A stretch of 64,000 bases of DNA, taken from positions 1 to 64,000 of the forward strand of contig DATGLV010000022.1 of NCBI GenBank assembly GCA_035293945.1, in the 5' to 3' direction. The number at the start of each line of letters is the position of its first letter. Position 1 is the stretch's first letter. The notes beneath the pieces were generated by a model. It did no database searches, was not told where the DNA came from, and was given only the letters and a program-made list of their open reading frames with translations. Below are positions 34,496 to 43,777 of the stretch, in pieces. A program made the translations under genes and the position numbers. The stretch is from VAZQ01 sp035293945 (lineage in GTDB: Bacteria > Pseudomonadota > Alphaproteobacteria > Rhizobiales > Xanthobacteraceae).

Positions 34496-34614
34496 GGTCT
34501 TTGTTCGCGTCTCATGGCTGTCATATTGGCGATACTTCGTGTCCTTGCAATGACATGATCGCTCCCGTTGTAGGCTTCAGGTCAAGCGCCGCCGGCGCCG
34601 ATGTCGGCGGGAGG

Positions 34615-35286
34615 TTATCGCAGTATTTCCGCGGCAAGCGCCCGCGTCAGCGGCCGCTGCCGGCGCATGGCCTCCCGGTCGAGCTCGGCCACGACCGCGC
34701 GGGCCGACGCGACCGACCGTTCGATCCGATTGGCAAGGAAGGAGATCAGGCTCTCGTCGGCAATGAGCTGGCGATCTGCGAACAGCTTGACCATTACCCC
34801 GCGCAACAGGGCATCGTCCGGCGCGGCGAGGCTTACCGCCGGCAGCGCCTTGAGGCGCGAGGCCAAGTCAGGAATGGATAGAATCCAACCAGCCGGCGGC
34901 GTGCGCGCGGTCAGCAGCATGAAGGCATGCTCTTCGCGGGCCAGATTAAGAAGATGGAACAGCGCCCGCTCGTCGAAGCTTCCGGCGGCGACGTCCTCGA
35001 CCACGAGCGCTCCGGTCGCGAGCGCAACCGGAGGCAGCACAGCGGAAAGCGCCCGCGCGGAAAGGAAACGGGCGCCGGCGGCGGTCGCCCAGATCGCAGC
35101 GAGGTGGCTCTTGCCGGAGCCTTCCGGCCCGAGCAGCAGCATTGTTTGTCCGGGCCAGTCGGGCCAGCGCTCGATCAGCGCCAGCGCCGCCGCGTTGCTC
35201 GGTGCTTCCAGGAAATCCTCGCGCGCATGGCTCTCCGCATGACCGAGCGCAAGGGCAAGCTGACGCGGAACAGACGGCATGGACAT
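34615..35286 (-). CDS. hdaA: HdaA-type DnaA-related regulator
   Basis: The 223-residue protein is an AAA+ ATPase related to the middle domain of DnaA, without a DNA-binding domain IV. Walker A reads LLLGPEGSGKSHLA, and a short Walker B region GALVVEDVA follows. In Caulobacter, HdaA works with the sliding clamp to turn off DnaA by stimulating ATP hydrolysis; the N-terminal QLALAL here looks like the clamp-binding peptide such proteins need. Two nearby ATGs exist (35286, 35280). It lies between the phosphatidyltransferase gene and ppk, all on the minus strand. Confidence 0.88.
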   Translation of the reverse strand: MSMPSVPRQLALALGHAESHAREDFLEAPSNAAALALIERWPDWPGQTMLLLGPEGSGKSHLAAIWATAAGARFLSARALSAVLPPVALATGALVVEDVAAGSFDERALFHLLNLAREEHAFMLLTARTPPAGWILSIPDLASRLKALPAVSLAAPDDALLRGVMVKLFADRQLIADESLISFLANRIERSVASARAVVAELDREAMRRQRPLTRALAAEILR

Positions 35287-35333
35287 GTCGGGTCAGGCTG
35301 GGTCCTCGCCCGCTGGATCAACCCTTCGGAATT

Positions 35334-35879
35334 TTAGCGCCCGGATTCGGCGGCATTCATATGGCGGATCCATTCGGCGACATAGAAGGCGATGGAAAGC
35401 AAGGTCAACGAGGCGACCAGAACAGTCAGGCCCTGGATCGCGACTGCGGCGTCGAACGTGAACGCGATGGCCGCGAGGATCGTGAGCGCGAGTGCGATCT
35501 GCGCGGCCGTATTCAGCTTTGAGACGAGCAGCGGCTTGAGCGCGATCGGCTTGTCCACGAGCCAGGAGAGGATCACCGCTCCGACGATCATGACGTCACG
35601 GGAGACGACCAGGATGACGAGCCAGCGCGGGAGCGCCTCGGCGATGCCGAGCGACACATAGATCGAGACGATCATCGCTTTATCCGCGATGGGATCGAGA
35701 TAGGCGCCAAGCTCCGTCGCCATTCCGAAGCGCTTTGCCAAGAAGCCGTCGACCGCATCGCTGGCTCCGGCCACGAAGAACAGCAGGAAGGCGATCCGCA
35801 TCTCGCCTGAGGTGATCGCCCAGATGACGACCGGCACCAGCAAGATACGGGCAAGGGTAATGAGATTGGGAATGCTCAC
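35334..35879 (-). CDS. CDP-alcohol phosphatidyltransferase
   Basis: The 181-residue integral membrane protein transfers a phosphatidyl group from CDP-diacylglycerol to an alcohol, probably in phospholipid synthesis (PgsA-like). The signature D-x2-D-G-x2-A-R-x8-G-x3-D-x3-D is visible as SDAVDGFLAKRF followed by ELGAYLDPIADK, with Lys in place of the Arg of the A-R pair. Several membrane helices follow. The GTG at 35879 was chosen because family members open S-I-P-N-L-I-T-L-x-R; the frame continues far upstream across the divergent purM gene, which cannot be coding. The substrate alcohol is not certain. Confidence 0.85.
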   Translation of the reverse strand: MSIPNLITLARILLVPVVIWAITSGEMRIAFLLFFVAGASDAVDGFLAKRFGMATELGAYLDPIADKAMIVSIYVSLGIAEALPRWLVILVVSRDVMIVGAVILSWLVDKPIALKPLLVSKLNTAAQIALALTILAAIAFTFDAAVAIQGLTVLVASLTLLSIAFYVAEWIRHMNAAESGR

Positions 35880-35999
35880 TTTGTCTAATAAGGCCCCGGC
35901 AATCGCTCCCCGGTTTCCGAGTATAGCCGCGATCGTGCCGTTGCACAGTCGGCGATTCCCAAGTACGTGAAGCCGCGCACAGACTTCCGCGAGGGTTCC

Positions 36000-37070
36000 A
36001 TGGCGGACAAGGGCCTCACCTATGCCGAGGCCGGCGTCGATATCGATGCCGGCAACCGCATGGTCGAGCTGATAAAACCTCTCGTCCGCTCGACCGCGCG
36101 CCCGGGTGCCGACGCGGTAATCGGCGGTTTCGGCGGCCTGTTCGATCTCAAGCGGGCCGGCTTTTCCGATCCGGTGCTGGTGGCGGGCACCGACGGGGTC
36201 GGCACCAAGCTCAAGATCGCCATCGAAACCGGCACGCACGAGACCATCGGCATCGATCTGGTCGCCATGTCGGTCAACGACCTGGTTGTCCAGGGCGCCG
36301 AGCCGCTTTTCTTCCTCGACTACTTCGCCTGTGGCAGGCTCGCACCCGACATCGGCGCGCGCGTGGTCAAGGGCGTGGCGGAGGGATGTCGAATGGCCGG
36401 ATGTGCGCTGATCGGTGGGGAAACCGCGGAGATGCCCGATCTCTACCGCGCCGGAGACTATGATGTCGCTGGATTTGCGGTCGGCGCCGTCGAGCGCTCG
36501 GAGCTGTTGCCGCGCTCCGACATTGCGGAGGAGGACGTGGTGCTCGGCATCGCCTCTTCGGGTGTGCATTCCAACGGCTTTTCGCTGGTGCGGGCCGTGG
36601 TGTCGAAATGCGGGCTGCCGTGGGATGCACCCGCCCCGTTCGATCCAGCCCGCACGCTTGGGCAGGCACTGCTGACCCCGACGCGTATCTACGTGAAATC
36701 GTGCCTGGCGGCTTTGCGCGCCAGCAAAGCGGTGAAAGGGCTTGCGCATATCACCGGCGGCGGCTTTCCGGACAACATTCCGCGCGTCCTGCCAGAGGGG
36801 CTTTCGGCGACAATCGAGCTCTCTCGCGTCCCGGTGCCGGGCGTCTTCCGCTGGCTTGCCGCGCGTGGCGGCATAAGTCAAAGCGAGATGTTGCGCACAT
36901 TCAATTGCGGTATCGGCATGGTCGCAGTGGTGGATGCCGGCAAGACGGATCAGGCCGCCGCGGCGCTTACCGGTGCTGGCGAGACCGTCGTCGAGCTCGG
37001 CCGTATCAAGCGTGCGCAGAGCGGCGAGCCCCGCGTCGTCTTTTCCGGGCACCTCAATCTCGCCGCCTGA
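36000..37070 (+). CDS. purM: Phosphoribosylformylglycinamidine cyclo-ligase
   Basis: The 356-residue enzyme closes the imidazole ring to form AIR, step five of purine synthesis. Typical blocks are present: LTYAEAGVDIDAGN at the start, VAGTDGVGTKLKIA, DLVVQGAEPLFFLDYFA and the dimer-interface GLAHITGGGFPDNIPR. Length and order are normal. The ATG at 36000 follows GAGGGT. It is divergent from the phosphatidyltransferase gene (120-base spacer) and followed by purN after 14 bases, the usual arrangement. Confidence 0.96.
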   Translation: MADKGLTYAEAGVDIDAGNRMVELIKPLVRSTARPGADAVIGGFGGLFDLKRAGFSDPVLVAGTDGVGTKLKIAIETGTHETIGIDLVAMSVNDLVVQGAEPLFFLDYFACGRLAPDIGARVVKGVAEGCRMAGCALIGGETAEMPDLYRAGDYDVAGFAVGAVERSELLPRSDIAEEDVVLGIASSGVHSNGFSLVRAVVSKCGLPWDAPAPFDPARTLGQALLTPTRIYVKSCLAALRASKAVKGLAHITGGGFPDNIPRVLPEGLSATIELSRVPVPGVFRWLAARGGISQSEMLRTFNCGIGMVAVVDAGKTDQAAAALTGAGETVVELGRIKRAQSGEPRVVFSGHLNLAA

Positions 37071-37084
37071 CCTATGATCGAGCC

Positions 37085-37738
37085 ATGATCAAGAAGCGCG
37101 TCGGCGTCCTGATATCGGGCCGCGGCAGCAACATGGCGGCCCTCATCGCCGCGGCGAAAGACGCCAGCTACCCGGCCGAGATCGTGCTGGTCGTATCGAA
37201 TCGCCCGGAAGCCTTGGGCGTTGCCACCGCCCGAGCGGAGGGGATTGCGACCACGGTGATCGATCACGTCGCCTTCGGCAAGGACCGAGGCGCCTTCGAG
37301 CGCAAGATGCAGGAAGCGCTCGAGAGGCACGGCGTCGAGCTCCTGTGCCTTGCCGGATTCATGCGGCTCTTGACCCCTTGGTTCGTCGCTCGCTGGCACA
37401 ACCGCATGATCAATATTCACCCGGCATTGCTCCCCGCCTTCAAGGGCCTCGACACCCATGCGCGGGCGCTCGCCGCCGGTGTGAAGATCCATGGGGCGAG
37501 CGTCCATCTGGTGGTTTCGGACGTGGATGCGGGACCGATCATCATGCAGGGCGCGATCGGCGTGCGCGAGGGAGACACGGAGGAAACTTTGGCTGCCCGC
37601 GTGTTGGCGATAGAACACCGCATCTATCCGGCGGCCCTGGCGCTGCTCGCCTCCGGGCGCATCAGGATCGTCGATGGGCGCTGCCTGATCGAAGGCGCCG
37701 ACGACCCGGCAAGCCACTTGATCGTGCCCGACATTTGA
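37085..37738 (+). CDS. purN: Phosphoribosylglycinamide formyltransferase
   Basis: The 217-residue enzyme transfers formyl from 10-formyl-tetrahydrofolate to GAR. The phosphate loop SGRGSNM, the catalytic Asn-His-Asp set (INIHPALLPAFKG and the later VVSDVDAGPII) and LAGFMRLL are all in place. Length is normal. The ATG at 37085 gives the standard start KKRVGVLISGRGS. It is transcribed with purM, 14 bases upstream. About 90 bases separate it from the next gene. Confidence 0.96.
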   Translation: MIKKRVGVLISGRGSNMAALIAAAKDASYPAEIVLVVSNRPEALGVATARAEGIATTVIDHVAFGKDRGAFERKMQEALERHGVELLCLAGFMRLLTPWFVARWHNRMINIHPALLPAFKGLDTHARALAAGVKIHGASVHLVVSDVDAGPIIMQGAIGVREGDTEETLAARVLAIEHRIYPAALALLASGRIRIVDGRCLIEGADDPASHLIVPDI

Positions 37739-37828
37739 CGTTCGCGCGGCGCATCGGCCGATTGCAGATCGGAGCTCTTTCGGATTAGCTGAAATCCGGC
37801 GGGTGGGGCACTAGATCAGGAGACGGAT

Positions 37829-38563
37829 GTGATCACGCTCTACGCTTTTGGTCCGGGGTTCGGCCTTCCGGATCCGAGCCCGTTCGTGATGAAAGCCGAG
37901 ACGCTGTTGAAGATGGCCGGCCTGCCCTACCAAGTCGACCGCACCGGGTTTTCCAAGGCTCCGAAAGGCAAGCTGCCCTACATCGCCGACGAAAATGAGC
38001 GCGTCGCTGATTCCACCTTCATCCGATGGCATCTGGAAAAGAAGTACAAGATCGACTTCGATCGAGGGCTCGACGAGGGCCAGCGCGCAGTGGCGTGGGC
38101 TTTCGAGAAGATGGTCGAGGACAATCTCTACTGGGCGATACTTGATGCCCGCTGGATGGATGACGCGAATTTCAACAAGGGTCCGCGCAGTTTTTTCGCG
38201 GCGGTGCCGGCGCCGATCCGGCCCCTCATCGTCAATATGGTCCGTCGCAAGGTGCGCCAGGCGTTGCACGCCCACGGCATGGGCCGGCATTCGCCGACGG
38301 AGATCTCGGCGCTCGCGACGCATTCCATCGATGCGATCGCGGCCTATCTGGGCGAGAAGCCGTTCTTCATGGGAAGCGAACCGGTCGGCGCCGACGCCAC
38401 GATTTTTTCATTTGTGGCAGGCGTTCTGTGCCCCGCTTTCGCAACCGCGATCCGCAACGCCGCGGAACGCCACGAAAATCTCAAGCTGTATGTCGGCCGG
38501 ATGACGGCCCGCTTCTATCCGAGCTTGAAGGAAATCGCCGGCTGCACGGCGCAGAGTAAATAG
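37829..38563 (+). CDS. Glutathione S-transferase-like protein of the metaxin/FAXC type
   Basis: The 244-residue protein has a thioredoxin-like N-terminal domain (ITLYAFGPGFGLPDPSPF, LKMAGLPYQV, GKLPYI) and a helical GST C-terminal domain (GSEPVGADATIFSFVAG). The layout resembles the FAXC/metaxin group of GST folds, whose bacterial members lack a defined reaction. The glutathione-contact residues are not clear, so enzymatic activity is uncertain. The GTG at 37829 is strongly supported by CAGGAG seven bases upstream. A terminator follows the gene. Confidence 0.8.
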   Translation: MITLYAFGPGFGLPDPSPFVMKAETLLKMAGLPYQVDRTGFSKAPKGKLPYIADENERVADSTFIRWHLEKKYKIDFDRGLDEGQRAVAWAFEKMVEDNLYWAILDARWMDDANFNKGPRSFFAAVPAPIRPLIVNMVRRKVRQALHAHGMGRHSPTEISALATHSIDAIAAYLGEKPFFMGSEPVGADATIFSFVAGVLCPAFATAIRNAAERHENLKLYVGRMTARFYPSLKEIAGCTAQSK

Positions 38564-38587
38564 ACATCAGCGATCAAGGAGCAAATG

Positions 38588-38627
38588 ACGGAGGATGGAC
38601 GCCGGTCCGTCCTCCGTGCTGCTTTTT
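38588..38627 (+). terminator. Rho-independent terminator after the GST-like gene
   Basis: ACGGAGGATGGAC (38588-38600) pairs with GTCCGTCCTCCGT (38605-38617) around GCCG, with one T-G wobble. A run of five T at 38623-38627 follows after a short gap. It sits 25 bases past the stop codon. Confidence 0.8.
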
Positions 38628-38647
38628 GTGTCCGCGTGCCCTGTCGC

Positions 38648-38851
38648 CTACGACACTTTCAGATTTTCCGCGGACGTCTTTCCGCGGTTGGTCACGAGCT
38701 CATATTCCACATTCTGGCCCTCGTTGAGCGTGCTCAAGCCTGCACGTTCCACAGCCGAGATATGGACGAACACGTCCTTATCGCCGGCGGAAGGGCGGAT
38801 GAATCCATAGCCTTTGGTTGGATTAAACCATTTGACGGTGCCCCTTTGCAT
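38648..38851 (-). CDS. Cold-shock domain protein
   Basis: The 67-residue protein is a single cold-shock domain that binds single-stranded RNA and DNA. RNP1 (KGYGFI) and RNP2 (DVFVHIS) are intact, and the start MQRGTVKWFNPTKG matches CspA-type proteins. It probably melts structured mRNA, but whether it is cold-induced cannot be told. GAGGAGG lies just upstream of the ATG at 38851; a longer frame beginning 21 bases earlier lacks this. The upstream region is 400 bases without another gene, leaving room for the long leader typical of some csp genes. Confidence 0.92.
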   Translation of the reverse strand: MQRGTVKWFNPTKGYGFIRPSAGDKDVFVHISAVERAGLSTLNEGQNVEYELVTNRGKTSAENLKVS

Positions 38852-39254
38852 CGTCTGCCTCCTCATCAGCAAGTTACTTCAGATGCGTCTCGCGATCGCT
38901 CGCGATCAGCGCTTCAACCCGGGCTTTGGAATGATCCGAAGCTAATGCGCCCCCAAACGGCACGCACGATTGCCGCAGCAACCAAAATCCGATTGTTGGC
39001 GAGCAAATTCCAAAAATGCGGCTGCACCATGGCTTCGGGCCAGCGTCGCACTGTGCAACAACAACGACTGCTGCGAGATCCGAGGAGCCGCACTCATACA
39101 AATTCTTCGCGCAATTTCGCTCGCGCAATCCAAATAAATGATGCGCCATTCACCGATGCAATGGGGCCATGCGATCGCGAAAATGACTGGATTGCAAGGA
39201 GCACAGATCAGAGGCCATCAAGAAGATTGAATTAGCCGCCGCCAGCTGCGCAGA
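38852..39254. other. Gene-free region upstream of the cold-shock gene
   Basis: These 403 bases lie between the cold-shock gene and the terC-like gene ending at 39255. No frame has both a ribosome-binding site and family likeness. It may hold the cold-shock promoter and a long leader. I see no strong palindrome. Confidence 0.4.
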
Positions 39255-40025
39255 TCAGCGCGTGGCCTCACTTCGACAATAGCGCCACGCGGCGCCGCCG
39301 AGGATTACGATCACCACCGCCACTAAAGCGAACACGAGCTCGCTTGGAGCGAGGCCGAGTCGATCGGCAACGCTCTCAACCGCTGGCGCGAAAACAGAAT
39401 TCGCGCCCCACGCTTCGAGCCCGGTCGCACGCAACGCGGCGCTGGTAGCCGGATCACTCGCGAACAATTGGCCGGCCACAAAGCCCAGCACCGCGCCGCC
39501 GGCCCAGACGATGACGGGAAAGCGCTCGATCAATGCCGATACGATCGCGCTACCGGCGATGACGATCGGGATGCTGATGGCTAGACCGACCCCGAGCAGT
39601 ACAAATCGGCCCTTGGCAATGGCTGCAATCGCCAGCGCGTTATCGAGCCCCATGATGAGGTCCGCCAACACCACAATGCGCACCGCCCGCCATAGGCTGT
39701 CCGCCGCCCGCGGGCCCTCGCTCCTCTCGCCTGACTGCGGTCCGAGCAGCTTGATAGCGATTGCGAGCAACGCACATGCGCCGACCAGTCGCAGATATGG
39801 CAGCGCTATCAAACGGGAGATCGCAACGGTGAAAACGATGAGCACACAAGCCGCCAGGCCGGCACCGATGACCAAAGCCCAGCGCCGTTGGTGAGCCGGC
39901 AAACCGCGGGATGCCATCGCAATCACGACGGCATTGTCCCCCGAGAGAGCCACGTCGATCCAGATGATCTGGACAACCGCGATCCAGAACGCGGGATTGA
40001 AGAATTGCGCCAGGTAGCCCGACAC
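39255..40025 (-). CDS. TerC family integral membrane protein
   Basis: The 256-residue protein has seven or eight membrane helices and the two acidic TerC signatures: WIDVALSGDNAVVIAMAS in the N-terminal half and LADLIMGLDNALAIAA in the second half. Such proteins are linked to metal-ion export, notably manganese, and to tellurite resistance. The start at 40025 is a GTG with a weak binding site, but it gives the usual short cytoplasmic leader before helix 1. ndk lies directly upstream on the same strand (18-base gap), so they may be co-transcribed. Confidence 0.88.
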   Translation of the reverse strand: MSGYLAQFFNPAFWIAVVQIIWIDVALSGDNAVVIAMASRGLPAHQRRWALVIGAGLAACVLIVFTVAISRLIALPYLRLVGACALLAIAIKLLGPQSGERSEGPRAADSLWRAVRIVVLADLIMGLDNALAIAAIAKGRFVLLGVGLAISIPIVIAGSAIVSALIERFPVIVWAGGAVLGFVAGQLFASDPATSAALRATGLEAWGANSVFAPAVESVADRLGLAPSELVFALVAVVIVILGGAAWRYCRSEATR

Positions 40026-40043
40026 GTATGGCCGATCGCAGCC

Positions 40044-40466
40044 TTAGCCGACGATCTCGTTGCCGGCGAAAAACTGAGCGATCTCTTTGGCCGCCGTGTC
40101 AGGGGCGTCGGAGCCGTGCACCGAATTCTCTCCGATTGAGCGGGCATGCACCTTGCGGATGGTGCCGGCCGCTGCCTTCGCCGGATCGGTCGCTCCCATG
40201 ACGTCCCGATACCGGGCAATGGCGTTCTCGCCCTCGAGCACCTGCACCACCACCGGCCCGGAGATCATGAAATCGACCAACTCGCCAAAGAACGGCCGCT
40301 GACGATGAACGGCGTAAAAGGCTTCCGCCTGCTCGCGAGTGATGCGCACCCGCTTCTGCGCCACGATACGCAGTCCCGCCTGCTCCACCATGGCGTTGAT
40401 TGCGCCGGTAAGGTTGCGCTCCGTCGCGTCGGGTTTGATGATCGAAAAGGTACGCTCAACCGCCAT
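40044..40466 (-). CDS. ndk: Nucleoside diphosphate kinase
   Basis: The 140-residue enzyme balances nucleoside triphosphate pools by phosphate exchange through a His intermediate. The phospho-His is H117 in NSVHGSDAP, and the start AVERTFSIIKPDATERN is canonical. Length is exactly that of the family. Another ATG at 40475 adds three residues, but the standard start is at 40466. It is followed by the TerC-like gene after 18 bases. About 290 bases of non-coding DNA lie upstream, before the divergent small secreted-protein gene. Confidence 0.97.
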   Translation of the reverse strand: MAVERTFSIIKPDATERNLTGAINAMVEQAGLRIVAQKRVRITREQAEAFYAVHRQRPFFGELVDFMISGPVVVQVLEGENAIARYRDVMGATDPAKAAAGTIRKVHARSIGENSVHGSDAPDTAAKEIAQFFAGNEIVG

Positions 40467-40756
40467 CAGGTTCATCCGCCGTTTGAGTCTTACGTTGAAG
40501 TAAGCAAAAGGAACGCGGCGGCTTATAGAGCATTCCCGGGAAAAGTGGAGTCCGGTTTTCGCCTTCGCGCCTCCGCTCGAGCACCGACATGGGGGCTTTG
40601 AGTGCCGCCGCGGCCTGCAAATGTTTGATAAACTCTCACCGGGCCGGGCAAAGCCGCCGGCCAGGATTTTAGCCCGGCTTTGAACCTCTCCGGGGAGCGG
40701 CGCGACTGATGTGCAGGATGTGAGCCAAGACATCCACCCCATGAAGGAGAGCCCCC

Positions 40757-41008
40757 ATGTTCCGCAAGTCCCTGATCGCCGTCGCCGCCACTGCCCTCAT
40801 CGCGACCGCTTCGATGACTCCCGCCTCCGCCCATCCGCATGGCGGCCATTGGGGTGGCTTCGGTCTCGGCATCGGTCTCGGTATACTGGGCGCCGCTTCG
40901 ATCGCCGCCGCGACCGCTCCGGCCTATGTTGATAGCTGCTGGCAATACCAGTACGTGCAGACCCCCCACGGCTACCTGAAGCGCGTCCTGGTGAACGTCT
41001 GCGAGTAA
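40757..41008 (+). CDS. Small secreted Gly-rich protein
   Basis: The 83-residue protein has a Sec signal (residues 1-25, ending ASA), a His/Gly-rich patch (HPHGGHWGGFGLGIGLGI), a short hydrophobic helix and two Cys (DSCWQYQY and the final VNVCE) that may form a disulfide. Proteins of this kind, ending in a C-W-x-x-x-x-V-x-T-P-x-G-Y type segment, are common in Bradyrhizobium relatives and uncharacterised. GGAGAG lies six bases before the ATG at 40757. The mature protein may be an envelope peptide or may bind metal through the His patch; this is inference. Confidence 0.7.
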   Translation: MFRKSLIAVAATALIATASMTPASAHPHGGHWGGFGLGIGLGILGAASIAAATAPAYVDSCWQYQYVQTPHGYLKRVLVNVCE

Positions 41009-41255
41009 TACCCGGCAAGCTTCTCAAGCCACGGTTACGAGCGCATCCCGATCGAATGGATCGGGGTGCGCTTCCGCATTTTTGTCGTCTCCACTTTTCC
41101 TGGGGCATGCCCGCTGCGGACGCATGTCGCCTCGCTGGTGCGAGGGACACCATGAGACAACCGGGTTCCAGCCTCGCGTTCGCAAGGGCGTGCTTTTTCC
41201 GGAGCATGCGATAGAACCGGCTGCAGTCTCCACATGCAGTGCGCCCGATCCTACA

Positions 41256-43163
41256 ATGCTTCTAATCGACGAGCTTACCGTGCGCGTGGCCGGTCGCCTT
41301 TTGCTTGAAGGGGCCACGGCGCACATCCCGACCGGGGCCCGGGTCGGGCTGGTCGGCCGCAATGGCAGCGGCAAGACCACGCTGTTCCGCGTCATCACCG
41401 GTGAGCTGGCGGCCGAGCACGGCAGCGTGCAGCACGCCCCGAAGGCCAGCATCGATCGGCTCGCCCAGGAAGCGCCGGGAGGGCCCGAAAGTCTCCTTGA
41501 AGTCGTGCTTAAGGCCGACCGCGAGCGATCCGAGCTCCTTGAGGCCGCGGAGCGCGCGACCGACGGGCATCGAATCGCAGAAATTCAGACCAGGCTTGCG
41601 GATATCGGCGCCCATTCGGCACCGGCCCGCGCAGCCGAGATCCTCGCCGGCCTCGGCTTTGCGCATGCCGATCAGGCGCGCGCGGCCAGCGAATTCTCCG
41701 GCGGTTGGCGCATGCGGCTTGCGCTTGCCGCCACGCTATTCGCCAAGCCCGATCTCCTGCTGCTCGACGAGCCGACCAACTATCTCGACCTCGAGGGCAC
41801 ACTCTGGCTGCAAGAGCACCTCGCCCGCTATCCGCACACCGTGATCATCATCAGCCACGACCGCGATCTGCTCGACCGCGCGGTCAACTGGATCCTGCAT
41901 CTCGAAGCCGGCAAGCTCACGCTCTACCGCGGCGGCTATTCGGGGTTCGAGCGCCAACGGCGCGAGCGGCAGTTGCTCAACCGCAAGCTCGCCAAGCAGC
42001 AGGAGAGCGAGCGCAAGCGTCTCACCGCATTTGTCGAACGCTTTCGTGCCAAGGCCAGCAAGGCACGGCAGGCCCAGTCCCGTATCAAGCTGCTGGCAAA
42101 GCTCGAGCCGACGGCCGCGGCGGTCGCCGAGGAGGTCTTGCCGATTGAATTTCCTCCGCCGGCCAAGCCGCTCTCGCCGCCGATCATCGCGCTCGAGGCC
42201 GCGGCGGTCGGCTACGAGCCCGGCAAGCCGGTCTTGCGGCGGCTCAGCCTGCGCATCGATGACGATGACCGAATTGCGCTGCTTGGCCCCAACGGCAACG
42301 GCAAGTCCACTTTGGTCAAGCTCCTGGCCGGCCGCCTGCCGCCGATGGCAGGCAGGATCACGCGCGCCGACAAGCTCGAAATCGCCTATTTCGCCCAGCA
42401 TCAGCTCGACGAGCTTGAGCCCGCGGACAGTGCCTTCGATCACCTGCGCCGCCGCATGCCGGATCAGAGTGAAGCAAAGGTGCGGGCGCGCGCCGGCGCC
42501 ATCGGATTTCCCGGCGCCAAGGCCGACACGCCGGCCGGACAGCTGTCCGGCGGGGAACGCGCGCGGCTTCTGCTTGGTCTCGCCACCTTCGCGGGCGCCC
42601 ATCTCATCGTGCTCGACGAGCCGACCAATCATCTCGATATCGACAGCCGTGCGGCGCTGATCAACGGCATCAACGACTTTCCGGGGGCGGTGATCCTGGT
42701 ATCGCACGATCGCTATTTGATCGAGGCCTGCGCGGAACGACTATGGCTGGTGGCTGATGGCGGCGTTGTGGTCTTCGACGGCGACATCGACGACTACGGC
42801 GAGCTCGTCCTCGGTGAGCGCGGGGCCAAGGGCCCGCCGGCCGGCCAGCGCAGGGTGGCAAGCGCCCGCAGCGCAAGCGAAGCGCCGCGCGGCCGCAGCG
42901 AGCTCAGACGCGCGGCCGCCGAAAAGCGTGTCGAGCTCGCGCCACTGCGAAAGCGCATCGCCGAAGCCGAGGCCGCGGTCAAGCGGCTCACCGAAGAGAT
43001 CGGCAAGATCGATGCGGCGATGGCGGAGCCGCAACTCTTCGCCCGCGATCCGGCGCGCGCTGCCCTGCTTGCCAAGGGGCGCGCCGAAGCAGCCGAGGCC
43101 TTGGCGCGTGCGGAGGACGATTGGCTCGAGGCGAGCGCGGCTTTCGAAGCAGAGATGGGTTGA
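41256..43163 (+). CDS. ABC-F family ATPase
   Basis: The 635-residue protein has two ABC ATPase domains and no membrane segments, the hallmark of ABC-F proteins that act on the ribosome. Walker A motifs are GRNGSGKTT and GPNGNGKST; signature and Walker B regions are SGGWRMRLA/LLLLDEPTNYLD and SGGERARLL/IVLDEPTNHLD. The linker between them (RRERQLLNRKLAKQQESERKR) is helical and basic, and the C-terminal 100 residues form a coiled coil. It resembles YheS/Uup-type translation factors more than resistance proteins. The start at 41256 opens a standard ABC domain but has a weak ribosome-binding site. Confidence 0.93.
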   Translation: MLLIDELTVRVAGRLLLEGATAHIPTGARVGLVGRNGSGKTTLFRVITGELAAEHGSVQHAPKASIDRLAQEAPGGPESLLEVVLKADRERSELLEAAERATDGHRIAEIQTRLADIGAHSAPARAAEILAGLGFAHADQARAASEFSGGWRMRLALAATLFAKPDLLLLDEPTNYLDLEGTLWLQEHLARYPHTVIIISHDRDLLDRAVNWILHLEAGKLTLYRGGYSGFERQRRERQLLNRKLAKQQESERKRLTAFVERFRAKASKARQAQSRIKLLAKLEPTAAAVAEEVLPIEFPPPAKPLSPPIIALEAAAVGYEPGKPVLRRLSLRIDDDDRIALLGPNGNGKSTLVKLLAGRLPPMAGRITRADKLEIAYFAQHQLDELEPADSAFDHLRRRMPDQSEAKVRARAGAIGFPGAKADTPAGQLSGGERARLLLGLATFAGAHLIVLDEPTNHLDIDSRAALINGINDFPGAVILVSHDRYLIEACAERLWLVADGGVVVFDGDIDDYGELVLGERGAKGPPAGQRRVASARSASEAPRGRSELRRAAAEKRVELAPLRKRIAEAEAAVKRLTEEIGKIDAAMAEPQLFARDPARAALLAKGRAEAAEALARAEDDWLEASAAFEAEMG

Positions 43164-43186
43164 AGCTACCCGCGAGGCGCGCGCTG

Positions 43187-43657
43187 TTAGGCCGAGCTGG
43201 CCTTCTTGGCCGGAGGCTTCTTCGCCTTGGCGGGCTCCGGCGGCGGCTCCTCGCCACGCTCGATCGAATAGAGGCGTCCGGCGGCGAAGCGATAGATGCC
43301 CGGTCGCGGACCGCTCGTGTAGGTCAGCGTTACCGAGCGCTCGCCGCGCTCATTGGTGCCGATCTCGACATTTCCTGGCGGCCCGGCACGGTTCACCACC
43401 TCGCACTCGGTCATTTCCAACGCAATCCCGCCGCGGGCTGCGCTGGCGTCGGCCCCAGCGCAGTGCCCCTGCGGATCGACGAAATCTGCCGCGGTCACTG
43501 GCCGCAGCTCGGTCTTCGGCGCTGCGCTCTTCAGGCTCAATGAATCGAAGCCCGCCCTCGGCAGCAGATTAAAGCTGCTCCCGCCATCGGAAGAGCACGC
43601 CGCCAGCACCGGTGCGGCCATCACGGCCAAGCCCAAGAGAACGCGCTTCGTGATCAT
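43187..43657 (-). CDS. Lipoprotein of unknown function
   Basis: The 156-residue protein has a lipoprotein signal with lipobox LAAC (Cys near residue 20), so it should be lipid-anchored. A Ser/Gly-rich spacer follows, then a folded part with HCAGADAS, LEMTECEVVNRAGPPGNVEI and TSGPRPGIYRFAAGRLYSI. The middle resembles outer-membrane-assembly lipoproteins of the SmpA/OmlA shape (a short helix pair followed by strands), but I would not assign it. The tail is Lys/Pro/Ala-rich (PPPEPAKAKKPPAKK). The ATG at 43657 is chosen because the lipoprotein signal begins there. It converges on the ABC-F gene. Confidence 0.72.
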   Translation of the reverse strand: MITKRVLLGLAVMAAPVLAACSSDGGSSFNLLPRAGFDSLSLKSAAPKTELRPVTAADFVDPQGHCAGADASAARGGIALEMTECEVVNRAGPPGNVEIGTNERGERSVTLTYTSGPRPGIYRFAAGRLYSIERGEEPPPEPAKAKKPPAKKASSA

Positions 43658-43777
43658 GTTTCGATCTTGCCGCAGGGCCGTGATCCGGATCAACCTTATT
43701 CACTTGCGTTCCGATCACGGCGAAATCGCGATGGTTAAGGGCCGCGACAGGCCCGGGCGCCAGCGCCGAACAGGAGC

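Noticed and set aside
38585..39235. 216-codon plus-strand frame over the cold-shock gene and the gap after it
   Set aside because: It is antisense to the cold-shock gene, starts within the terminator hairpin and has no family likeness.
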